Below are positions 36,185 to 44,876 of a stretch of 64,000 bases of DNA, piece after piece. Within the stretch, counting starts at the first letter, position 1. Every line of letters starts with the position of its first letter. The DNA is taken from the NCBI GenBank assembly GCA_018648685.1, contig JABGQT010000072.1, positions 40,566 to 104,565 on the forward strand, written 5' to 3'. The DNA comes from Anaerolineae bacterium (GTDB taxonomy: Bacteria > Chloroflexota > Anaerolineae > Anaerolineales > Villigracilaceae). The notes beneath the pieces were generated by a model, which saw only the letters and a program-made list of their open reading frames with translations, ran no database searches and was not told where the DNA came from. A program made the position numbers and the translations under genes.

Positions 36185-37717
36185 TCACTTTTTGACAACC
36201 CGATTTTTACCTGAACGCTTGGCTTCATAGAGAGCCTCATCTGCTCGTTGAAGCAGAGATTCCAGTTTCTCTTTCCCATCAAATTCAGAAAGCCCTATGC
36301 TTACACTGAGAAAGACATTATTGTTCGGTTTTGTTTCAAGCACTATTTTGTTTACGCTCTGACAGATCCGTTCAGCAAGCCTAAAAGCTTTTTCCATATT
36401 TGTTTCAGGGAGGAGAATTACAAATTCGTCGCCGCCGTAACGTGCTATCGCGTCTGAAGAGCGCATTTCTTTTTGGCATAGCTGAACGATAGTCATTAGC
36501 GCATTATCACCAGCATTATGTCCATATTCATCATTAATAGTTTTTAAATTATCAAGATCCATCATTGCTAAAGATAAAGGGCGTTGGTATCTTAGCACGC
36601 GGGCTATTTCAGTTTCGCCCCGTTCTATGAATGCTCTGCGATTTAAAATCCCTGTTAGGGAATCTGTCAGTGAGGCTTCTCTAACCCGTTGATATAGCCT
36701 CACTCGTTCTGAGATATTATTTAGTGTAATAACACGACCAAGAATACGTTTACGTACTCCCAAAACAAGAGAAACTCTGGCTGCATAATGTTTTTTTTCT
36801 CCCCGGTGCTCAAGGACAATTTCACTTTCTTCGTCCGAGGTTGTATTCAAAAACGATGCGTAGTCTGGAAAGACTTGTGCCGCTGGGATGCCAATATTTT
36901 GTATCGCTAAAACACCTGTGATCTTTTCAGCTGCGGGGTTTATATCGGTAATGCGGCCCTCTTTATCTAATACAATAACCCCGACTTGCATTGTTTCGAT
37001 AACGATATCTTTTGCAAGAGGTGTAATATCCAAGAAGCGAAGAGAAAAGACATTCCAACTAACCAGTAATCCTGAAATGCTAAATGTAATTGCAGAAAAA
37101 TTAAATTTTGGTATGGGGGTAATATCCAGCACATAAAGAACGTCGACTACAAGAGGAAGCAATAAACTAAATAATAGAATTACCCCTTGACGACGATAAA
37201 TCTGGGAAGATTTTAGCCAGAAACGACCTAATAAAACCAAAGAAATAGCGAAGAGGAAATAAGCGAAAGGCGCAGTAACAGCATAATAAAAGATGCCATA
37301 GTCATTATTTAGTACAAAAAAAGATGGGTTGATAACCTCTAGAGAGGGGGAACCACGAAAGAGATGATGATAGGGGTCGGTAAAGATCATCAGTGTAATT
37401 GCAAGTGGTATCAAGCCCAAGATAGACAAGCTGCGAATAGTCCAACGAGGTTGCCCTGTGTAATATAGGGTCATTGCAAACCATGACAAGGGCAATATAT
37501 TTATCCCTATAAATTGAATATCTGCCCAGAAAATTTTGCCCTCTAAGCTGGGGCTAACCACCTCCGCAGCGAAACCAAATGCCCAAAGACTAGCAGCAAA
37601 CATCGTTATGGCAAAAGCTTTCGTTGCTGGCATATCGCGCCGTTGCAAAGCATTCATACCAAGAAAAAGAAGTATCGTGCCAGATAGTATTAGTAGCGAA
37701 GTTATGAGCCAGAGCAT
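36185..37717 (-). CDS. 7TM (histidine kinase N-terminal type)-PAS-GGDEF diguanylate cyclase
   Basis: N-terminal 7TM region, PAS (VIVLDKEGRITDINPAAEKITG), RSSDAIARYGGDEFVILL. Confidence 0.92.
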   Translation of the reverse strand: MLWLITSLLILSGTILLFLGMNALQRRDMPATKAFAITMFAASLWAFGFAAEVVSPSLEGKIFWADIQFIGINILPLSWFAMTLYYTGQPRWTIRSLSILGLIPLAITLMIFTDPYHHLFRGSPSLEVINPSFFVLNNDYGIFYYAVTAPFAYFLFAISLVLLGRFWLKSSQIYRRQGVILLFSLLLPLVVDVLYVLDITPIPKFNFSAITFSISGLLVSWNVFSLRFLDITPLAKDIVIETMQVGVIVLDKEGRITDINPAAEKITGVLAIQNIGIPAAQVFPDYASFLNTTSDEESEIVLEHRGEKKHYAARVSLVLGVRKRILGRVITLNNISERVRLYQRVREASLTDSLTGILNRRAFIERGETEIARVLRYQRPLSLAMMDLDNLKTINDEYGHNAGDNALMTIVQLCQKEMRSSDAIARYGGDEFVILLPETNMEKAFRLAERICQSVNKIVLETKPNNNVFLSVSIGLSEFDGKEKLESLLQRADEALYEAKRSGKNRVVKK

Positions 37718-37889
37718 ATTTCTTTCCTGTATACCAAGGTGAAGCCCTTTAGCTTATTGTACAACACTATTTTATCTGCTTTCGAAAAGATATGGGTATT
37801 GCAATGCTAAGGAAATATGCCCTGGAATCATTACAGGGATCCATTTATGAAAATGAATCCCTGCTGTAAAACTTTTCTTGAACTACTAA

Positions 37890-38360
37890 TTAGGGGATGC
37901 TGAAAACCTGCGCTTCTTCAGTCCAGACACCATTGAGCACGGTAATGCCATCTTTTTCAACGGTATAGGAGCCGCTGCCGCGCAGGACAAATTTGCCTGT
38001 GCCGGTGGCTTCGAGATCGATACCGAAACCAGAGAGGGCAACGGTGATCTGGCTTCCGCTAACAGAGGCTTCTCCGTTGAAACCGGAATAGCGCACCCAG
38101 CCATTCTCGCCTTCTCGACGATTCCTGCCGCCGCTGACATTGATGACAGCATCGCCGGCATGGTCACGTATCCACAAAATGCCGCTGCCGGAAATGCTCA
38201 CATCGCCGCTACCGCGGATGCCTGCCAAGCCGTCGCCGTTTGCTTTAAGTGTGCCGCTGCCGCCACCTGATTGGGCATAGGCAGTTTGGGGTGCGAAGGC
38301 TGTTGTGGCTACGAGGGTAAAAATCATTGCAAGAGTAAGGATAAGAGTCTTTTTATTCAT
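37890..38360 (-). CDS. Secreted Gly/Ser-rich beta-type protein of unknown function
   Basis: Signal peptide MNKKTLILTLAMIFTLVATTAFAPQTAYAQ; alternating GSGxxxIxGSG repeats. Confidence 0.7.
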   Translation of the reverse strand: MNKKTLILTLAMIFTLVATTAFAPQTAYAQSGGGSGTLKANGDGLAGIRGSGDVSISGSGILWIRDHAGDAVINVSGGRNRREGENGWVRYSGFNGEASVSGSQITVALSGFGIDLEATGTGKFVLRGSGSYTVEKDGITVLNGVWTEEAQVFSIP

Positions 38361-38374
38361 TTCAAATCTCCTTT

Positions 38375-38728
38375 TTATTGGTTCATCAGAATAAGAATAG
38401 CTTCTTCTAAAGCCCGGTCTGCTTTCTCATTATCGCTAGAGAGGGAGGCTTCGAGAGAGCGTTGATAAGCATCTTCTGCTGCAAAAGTATCCAGGCCCGC
38501 GTCCATATTTTCGTTCAGTAATTGCATGTAGAGGCTGTTTTTCTCTACAAAGCTCATGGATGCAAAATCCGGCGCGGCGGGTTCGGGCTGTATTTCTTCC
38601 ACACTTTCTGCTACAGGCACGGATATGGCGCTCTGCTCAGCGGGCGGATTTTCATTCCGCTTGTTGACGCGGGCGCAGCCTGAAAGCAGTAAAGAAAGGC
38701 TGAGCATGGCTATGATCCAATTTTTCAT
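38375..38728 (-). CDS. Small lipoprotein
   Basis: MKNWIIAMLSLSLLLSGCARV lipobox. Confidence 0.75.
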   Translation of the reverse strand: MKNWIIAMLSLSLLLSGCARVNKRNENPPAEQSAISVPVAESVEEIQPEPAAPDFASMSFVEKNSLYMQLLNENMDAGLDTFAAEDAYQRSLEASLSSDNEKADRALEEAILILMNQ

Positions 38729-38824
38729 ATATCTTCTCCTTTATCTACTTGCATTCTATTTCCCACTTATTATTTCTTTACTATCCCCCTGTAAACTCTA
38801 CGTAAATTATCTCCACAAAAAAAA

Positions 38825-38844
38825 GCCCCGAAAATCATCGGGGC
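38825..38844. terminator. Probable terminator hairpin
   Basis: GCCCCGAAAATCATCGGGGC flanked by A tract on the left. Confidence 0.55.
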
Positions 38845-38918
38845 AGAAAACAGCTTCTAAACCAATTGAGCATGTTTTTTCATACGTCTGTTCAGCAACT
38901 CATTCTTGCTTGCTGCTT

Positions 38919-39407
38919 TTATTCAACCAGCGTTCGAAGATAATGCTCTGTACAATTTGATCCTGAATTGATGCAAATAGCTATTTCACCAGAATAATCA
39001 CCTGACTTCAACGCAGTCATATGGAATTTCACAATGGTCGTTTCATTTGCTGGCACTGCGTATGTAAAATAATAGCTCTGAAACGATTGCCCCAACATGT
39101 TGTTTGCAAAAGTCTCTGTGTATTTTGGCGTTGTATTTATGACAGCCAGCCCATCCAGATAGCTTGTATCAATATCTATACTATTTATCTCTTGCTCCTT
39201 GCTCGCTGTGTTTGTTATCAGCACTTCAAGAATAAAGTCTTCACTTTTGCTTACGGTTATTGGAGCAAGGACGTCAACCGTAATATTCTCCGGTTCTTGC
39301 ATCACCCAATTTACAAATGTTCCACCTAATACCAGAAAAGCAACGCCGAAGACCACACAGGCAACCAAACATCCAATTCCAACCCACATTATTGCTTTTT
39401 TATTCAT
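38919..39407 (-). CDS. Membrane-anchored extracytoplasmic protein of unknown function
   Basis: N-terminal TM; beta-rich ectodomain (ITVSKSEDFILEVLITNTASKEQEINSIDIDTSYL). Confidence 0.65.
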   Translation of the reverse strand: MNKKAIMWVGIGCLVACVVFGVAFLVLGGTFVNWVMQEPENITVDVLAPITVSKSEDFILEVLITNTASKEQEINSIDIDTSYLDGLAVINTTPKYTETFANNMLGQSFQSYYFTYAVPANETTIVKFHMTALKSGDYSGEIAICINSGSNCTEHYLRTLVE

Positions 39408-39428
39408 ATTTATTTTCCTCCATATTTA

Positions 39429-40544
39429 TTAATTTGTATTATAAAAACCTGCTAATATCTTCTTTTGGCGCGCCAGCCAAGTATTTTCTCCCACAATTGC
39501 ATAGGCATTTTCAGCCAGTTTTTCCCGCAAATCAATATCGCCTAACAAACGAGTCACTGCTGTATGCCAGGCATCCACATCATCGGGCGGGACAAAAAGC
39601 GCGCTTTTCTCGTCCAGCACTTCGCGGATGACGGGCAAATCGCTGGTGATGATGGTACGTTTGGCTGCCATATAGTCGAAGAGTTTCATTGGGCTGGCAA
39701 CGGATGCCGAATCCCCGCCGCTGGATCCGGATATTTGACTTGCGTAGGGGGCGATTAAAATATCCGCTGCGGCTTGATAAAGGGGAAGTTCTGCCTGTTG
39801 GACAAATCCTGTGAATTTAACGTTTTTCTGCTCCCTAGCTTTTTCGCGCCACGCCTCAACATCATCTTGCCTGCCGCCAACCCAGACAAATTCTACACTC
39901 GGGCTTTTTTCTGCCAATGCCAAAAAGGTCTCTGCGCCACGACCGGCGTAAAGATGACCGGTGCAGATGACTGTTGGGGCATCATCGAAGCCCAGTTCGT
40001 GCCGAGCAAATTCGGGGCTTGGGAGCGAATCATAGCGTTCTAGGTCGATCCCGTTTGGGGCAATGATAACGCTGGAGGGCAATCCATATTTCCGAGATAA
40101 GACATCTCGTAAAGCATGAGTAATGCTAACAAGGCGTTTTTTACCGCCAAAACGTAAAAAGGCGCGATACCAAAACGGGCCAAAACGCCCGAGCGGCGGC
40201 TCGTGGAGTTCGAAGATAAGGGGCAGGCGATGCAGCAGGGCGAAAACGCTACTCTGCAGTGACCAACTGTAGATAAGATCGGGGTTTTCTTTGCGAGCTT
40301 CGCGGATGGCACGCCAGTTAAAAGTACGGCGGGATTTAGTCTTCAGCCAACGAACTTCGAAGATTTTTTCCAGCCCATAAAAGGCTTTAAGGTCGTCGCG
40401 CGTACCGCCCCATGGCTCCATATCGGGAACGAGCAAAATCACCTCGTGACCGAGTTGGCTGAGCGCCTGACAGACTTTCATGACCTGAATGCCGTTGGCG
40501 TTAGGCGCAGGGATGCGCGACATGGCGATGGCGAGGATTTTCAT
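39429..40544 (-). CDS. Glycosyltransferase family 4 (GT-B)
   Basis: GIQVMKVCQALSQLGHEVILLVPD...VIIAPNGIDLERYD...APYASQISGSSGGDSASVASPMKLFDYMAAKRTIITSDLPVIREVL. Confidence 0.92.
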   Translation of the reverse strand: MKILAIAMSRIPAPNANGIQVMKVCQALSQLGHEVILLVPDMEPWGGTRDDLKAFYGLEKIFEVRWLKTKSRRTFNWRAIREARKENPDLIYSWSLQSSVFALLHRLPLIFELHEPPLGRFGPFWYRAFLRFGGKKRLVSITHALRDVLSRKYGLPSSVIIAPNGIDLERYDSLPSPEFARHELGFDDAPTVICTGHLYAGRGAETFLALAEKSPSVEFVWVGGRQDDVEAWREKAREQKNVKFTGFVQQAELPLYQAAADILIAPYASQISGSSGGDSASVASPMKLFDYMAAKRTIITSDLPVIREVLDEKSALFVPPDDVDAWHTAVTRLLGDIDLREKLAENAYAIVGENTWLARQKKILAGFYNTN

Positions 40545-40945
40545 GGATTTCCCTCGCTAGTATCTAACGTGAATGTTGCTTTTGATCCACCATAACGCCA
40601 ATTTACCATCACTGTTTTTTCATCTATCTTTTCTTGAATAACGCCTTTATTAATCATGACAGAAGCAAATTCTGTCGGAACTCTAATGGATGATTCGGGC
40701 ATTATCACAGAAATCCCCCCTACACCCCATCCAAAATAACCATAATCTATCACAACAGCTTTTTGCACTAAAGGCAAATGTTGCCGTTTAAATTCATTGA
40801 GTATTGCGTCCCTTGTTCGCTTCCCTTTGTCTGGCTGATATGGGTTCCAATAGTTATTCCAGATATCGCGCTTTGTTTTAAAAGGAAGATTTTCCCATTC
40901 TGCGAAAGAATAATCCTTATGATGATTCGGTTCTTTTCTTTTCAT
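40541..40945 (-). CDS. Hypothetical protein
   Basis: 134 aa; ATGA overlap with the glycosyltransferase start. Confidence 0.6.
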   Translation of the reverse strand: MKRKEPNHHKDYSFAEWENLPFKTKRDIWNNYWNPYQPDKGKRTRDAILNEFKRQHLPLVQKAVVIDYGYFGWGVGGISVIMPESSIRVPTEFASVMINKGVIQEKIDEKTVMVNWRYGGSKATFTLDTSEGNP

Positions 40946-41094
40946 TCAAATCCTGTTACGGATAACTCTCCGCCAATAACGCCTGGATCGCAGCTTCGTT
41001 TTTTAACATGAGCACTTTTATAATATAAGATATGCAATTATACAGTTATTTGACTTGAAAACGATCTTTCTCTCTCCACCCTTATATCATAACC

Positions 41095-42096
41095 CTACCC
41101 CAAAACCGATGTCAGGAAGCTGAGCAGCATCATCCCGCCGATCAGCCAGAGCAATCTTTGCTCAGCAGGTTGAGCGAGAAGGTCGCGGAAGGTTGTTTTT
41201 GGCGCTTGTTGATGCAGATTAGGGAGCGGGCTGGTGATGATCTCTTTTTGCCCAAGCAAAAAAAGTCGAAAATCTTCAGCAGAATCGGGGCGTTCGTCGG
41301 GGTGCAGGGACATTGCCCATTTTAATCCGCGTTGGGTACGTCTGTTTATTGCCGAGTTAATTTCCTTAGGCAGTAGCAAGCTTTCTGGGGTCAGGAAACG
41401 TTGCCGCGCATCCGAGGGGGCAGTATTTGTGAGCAGATGATAGAGCGTCGCGCCCAGAGAGTAGACATCGCTTCTCACATCCGTATGCGTGCCATCACTT
41501 CCATATTGCTCCAGCGGCGTATAAAGAATAGTCCCCTGCCCCTGAATAACCGTAATGGTCATTTCATCGGGGACAAGGACGCGTACCAGCCCAAAATCGA
41601 CCAATTTAACAAGACCGGATGGCGTCAATTTAAGGTTACTGGGTTTAATATCGCGATGAATAATTGGCGGGGATTGACGATGCAGGTAGGTGAGCGCATT
41701 CGCGATCTGGTTTGCCCAGCCGAGCACCACATCTTCACGCAAAAATGTTTTTTGCCGACGGGCGTCGAGCATTAGCGTTCGCAAATCTTCGCCCGGGACA
41801 TAATCCATGACAAGATAATCACGGTTTTCACGCGAGAAAAAGTCCGAAACTTTGGGCAAGTTGGGGTGATCCAGACGCGCCAAAACAGTCGCCTCGCGCA
41901 TAAATTGCTCGCGGGCTTCTTCAAATATCTTGGCGGGGAGGGCGCGGTCGTGTTCTACTTCTTTGACGGCGCAAAGACGACCCTCGAGACGACGATCTTC
42001 GGCAAGGTATACACTTCCTGTGCCACCTTGTCCGATCTGCTGACGGATCTCGTAGCGACCACGCAAAACCTCTCCCTTATTGAGGGGGAGAGCCAT
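41095..42096 (-). CDS. Ser/Thr protein kinase with C-terminal TM
   Basis: YEIRQQIGQGGTGSVYLAED...CAVKEVE...IIHRDIKPSNLKLTPSGLVKLVDFGLVR; C-terminal LLWLIGGMMLLSFLTSVLG. Confidence 0.94.
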   Translation of the reverse strand: MALPLNKGEVLRGRYEIRQQIGQGGTGSVYLAEDRRLEGRLCAVKEVEHDRALPAKIFEEAREQFMREATVLARLDHPNLPKVSDFFSRENRDYLVMDYVPGEDLRTLMLDARRQKTFLREDVVLGWANQIANALTYLHRQSPPIIHRDIKPSNLKLTPSGLVKLVDFGLVRVLVPDEMTITVIQGQGTILYTPLEQYGSDGTHTDVRSDVYSLGATLYHLLTNTAPSDARQRFLTPESLLLPKEINSAINRRTQRGLKWAMSLHPDERPDSAEDFRLFLLGQKEIITSPLPNLHQQAPKTTFRDLLAQPAEQRLLWLIGGMMLLSFLTSVLG

Positions 42097-42256
42097 AAAA
42101 AACTCCTGTTCTGGGGTAAGATACTGTGCAAACATAAATTTCGGCGTGAAACTTTACACAGATTTTCTTTTTCTGCTATATTATAAGTGTCTTTGAAATA
42201 AATAGCGAGATTTTTTAAGAACGCCTTTGCGGTGGTTAAATTAGCTCTAATCCAAA

Positions 42257-42913
42257 TTGATGAATACAAAACTTGATGACTTCCCCATTCTAATTGCACA
42301 GGAGGGTCCCCTTAAAGGGGAACGCTGGACGCTGGAGAACACGCTCCTGCTTGGACGTGATGCCGCTTGTGATCTGACCATCCCCGACCGAAAAGTATCC
42401 CGTTATCATGCACGCCTGACCCCCACTACAGACGGTGTCTTGCTCGAAGATATGGGCAGCAAAAATGGTACCCATCGCAACGGAGAAGAAGTAAGCGATG
42501 CCATTGTCTTGCAAGATGGTGATCTGATCCAGGTGGCGGTCGTTCAGCAATTTATGTTCCTCGTCTCCGACGCAACGATGCCCCTGACAGAAAATAATAC
42601 CCGCATTGGGCGGTTAATGATCGATCTCAGCTCCAGACGCGTTTTTGTAGATCAGCAACAAGTCACACCACCGCTCTCGGCGCAACAATTCCGCTTATTG
42701 TGGAAGCTCTTCGAGCAACAAAGCGAAGTTGTTTCCCGTCAAGATTTGGTTGCCGCTGTTTGGGGAGAAGATGAAGCCCTTGGCGTATCTGACCAAGCTC
42801 TCGATGCCCTCATCCGCCGCTTGCGCGATAAATTAGCAGCTTACGATCCCGAGCATCAATATATTGTCACCGTTAGAGGGCACGGCATCAGATTGGATAA
42901 TCCGATTGAGTGA
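42257..42913 (+). CDS. FHA domain plus OmpR-type winged-helix DNA-binding domain
   Basis: LLGRDAACDLTIPDRKVSRYHARLTPTTDGVLLEDMGSKNGTHRNG; VVSRQDLVAAVWGEDEALGVSDQALDALIRRLRDKL. Confidence 0.92.
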   Translation: MMNTKLDDFPILIAQEGPLKGERWTLENTLLLGRDAACDLTIPDRKVSRYHARLTPTTDGVLLEDMGSKNGTHRNGEEVSDAIVLQDGDLIQVAVVQQFMFLVSDATMPLTENNTRIGRLMIDLSSRRVFVDQQQVTPPLSAQQFRLLWKLFEQQSEVVSRQDLVAAVWGEDEALGVSDQALDALIRRLRDKLAAYDPEHQYIVTVRGHGIRLDNPIE

Positions 42914-43002
42914 GTCCCCTCTGTCCTAGCGAACAAAGTACCCTTTAGGGTATCTCCACCAAATTCTAAATGCGGAATTTAGGGGAGAAAACAGAATCCA
43001 CA

Positions 43003-43036
43003 AAAAAATCCCCGCGAAAATTTTCGTGGGGATTTT
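43003..43036. terminator. Bidirectional terminator hairpin
   Basis: AAAAATCCCCGCGAAAATTTTCGTGGGGATTTT. Confidence 0.75.
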
Positions 43037-43071
43037 ACTGTGTACTGATCACTTTTTACTGAATACTGAAA

Positions 43072-44436
43072 CTACCCCATATTCTTTTTCATATTGAAGC
43101 GCAAAACCGCATTGTAGACCTGCTCCATCTTCCCGAACATCTCTTTATCTTGCGATGAGAGCTTCTCTTCTTGCCCTTGTGACTGCGCAATAATACCGCT
43201 CAAGGTCTTGAGAAAATTATCGTCGATCTTCTCTTCATTTTCTGCAATCGCCTTATCCAAAGCCTCATCACCTTCAACAGAAAGCAACTTTTCGATGATC
43301 TCATATTCAGGCATGGGACCGCTCGCCTGTTGCAACACAGCAACCACCTGTTGTAGTTTTGCTAGCAAAGCCTCATCTTTTTCTTCAGTCGCCTTATGCA
43401 ACATTACCTCTAAAGCTTGAACAACGTTCTGATCAAAATTCTGCAAATTTGCTTGGGTAGCACCAGCAATATCTTCCTGCTCCAGGAGGGAATTAAGGAA
43501 TCCCTGCGCCTGCTGGAGACGTGCTTCCATTTGCTTGTCAATTTCGTTGACCATTGTCAGGATACGGTCGCGCGTGGCTTCAATTTGCCCACGTTTTTCA
43601 TCGTCAGTTTCTGCCTCAGCACGATTCGTTAACAATTGGAAGAACTCATAATCAAGCCCCTGCCGTGCCATGCTGACATAAGCTTGTTCACGCGCTTCAT
43701 TTGGTGCATCAAGGATCAAATCCAGCAATTTCTCACGCGTCAAACCCTCCCCCAACTCTTGCAGGGATTGGGCAGCCGCTTCCATTTCCTTCATCGAAGC
43801 TTGGATTTCTTGCCCATATGCTGTTTCGTCAAGCAAGAGCTTTTCTATCGCTTTCATTTGCTCTGCTGTTTCACCTTGTCCCTGCGCTGCAGCAGCCTGA
43901 CCAAGTTGCCCGAAGAGAGCAAAGAACTGATCGTCGAAGAGACTCTCATCTTCTTTTATCAGTGCCTTCCTTGCCTCATCATCTTTGGCTGTCAGCAAAT
44001 TCTCGATTAGCCCAACGCGATCTTTTTGGGCTTTGATCATTTCTGGCGTAATCCCGTCTGCGCCCAGAATACGTTCGACCATGCTTTCGTAGGTAAAAAA
44101 GGTCTGTGGGTTAAGTAAATAGCCTTTCCGTTTTTCGGGAGGCAATTTGTCGGTCAGCTTCTTGATCTGCGGCCCTACGATCTGTTCTTGCTCATTGACG
44201 GGAATCGCCAACTCGGGCGGGAAGAATGTCAGGAGCAGCTCATTTTCGTTATCATGATAAATAACAGGGGTGGGGATTTGACCAGCATATCCGCAAGTTT
44301 GGCAATTCGCGACATTGGAAACATTGCCAAGCAGACGTTGTTTTGCGCCAGGGTCGACGGACACATCAAAAAGTTGCTCAATATTTGCGGCAACGGGCTG
44401 TCTACATTGCGGGCACGGAATTTGTTGTTGGGGCAT
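43072..44436 (-). CDS. CpXC domain protein
   Basis: MPQQQIPCPQCRQPVAANIEQLFDVSVDPGAKQRLLGNVSNVANCQTCGYAG; long helical Q/E-rich C-terminus. Confidence 0.85.
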   Translation of the reverse strand: MPQQQIPCPQCRQPVAANIEQLFDVSVDPGAKQRLLGNVSNVANCQTCGYAGQIPTPVIYHDNENELLLTFFPPELAIPVNEQEQIVGPQIKKLTDKLPPEKRKGYLLNPQTFFTYESMVERILGADGITPEMIKAQKDRVGLIENLLTAKDDEARKALIKEDESLFDDQFFALFGQLGQAAAAQGQGETAEQMKAIEKLLLDETAYGQEIQASMKEMEAAAQSLQELGEGLTREKLLDLILDAPNEAREQAYVSMARQGLDYEFFQLLTNRAEAETDDEKRGQIEATRDRILTMVNEIDKQMEARLQQAQGFLNSLLEQEDIAGATQANLQNFDQNVVQALEVMLHKATEEKDEALLAKLQQVVAVLQQASGPMPEYEIIEKLLSVEGDEALDKAIAENEEKIDDNFLKTLSGIIAQSQGQEEKLSSQDKEMFGKMEQVYNAVLRFNMKKNMG

Positions 44437-44526
44437 GAAATTTTCCTTCTTATTATATTTTTGCCCCAAATGCGCAGAGGGCACGATTTTTTATTTGGTA
44501 ATGGTTGTGTAGAAAGCGATGGGCAC

Positions 44527-44614
44527 TTCACTGCGAGCGGAGTTTACGGAACGCGGCAGTCCCCCCCTCACTGTCCTGAAGATTGCTTCGGCGATAAAAC
44601 TACCTCGCAATGAC
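44527..44614. repeat. Palindromic element family A, copy 8
   Basis: TTCACTGCGAGCGGAG...GGCAGTCCCCC...GAAGATTGCTTCGGCGATAAAACTACCTCGCAATGACA. Confidence 0.75.
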
Positions 44615-44741
44615 AAAGCTATCACTTACTTTTTACTATTACCTCTTATTTTTACACAAAGCCTATTGTACTCGCTAAATAACCCCGCTTCTGTAAGAAT
44701 TTTGCATAAGTCAGAGGAATTCGGAGTTTTGCTCGGGCAGA

Positions 44742-44833
44742 TGTGCGTCGCACCAACTTCGACAAAAAGATGCTGGTCGACAAGCATTTTCTCTTTCGAA
44801 GGGCAGATTCTCATCGTTTTGGTGCGACGCACC
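44742..44833. repeat. Palindromic element family B, copy 3
   Basis: TGTGCGTCGCACCAACTTCGACAAAAAGATGCT...GATTCTCATCGTTTTGGTGCGACGCACC. Confidence 0.8.
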
Positions 44834-44876
44834 CTCTTTTCTCGTTGAAAGCATAAGTCAGAAGAATGCAAAAAAC

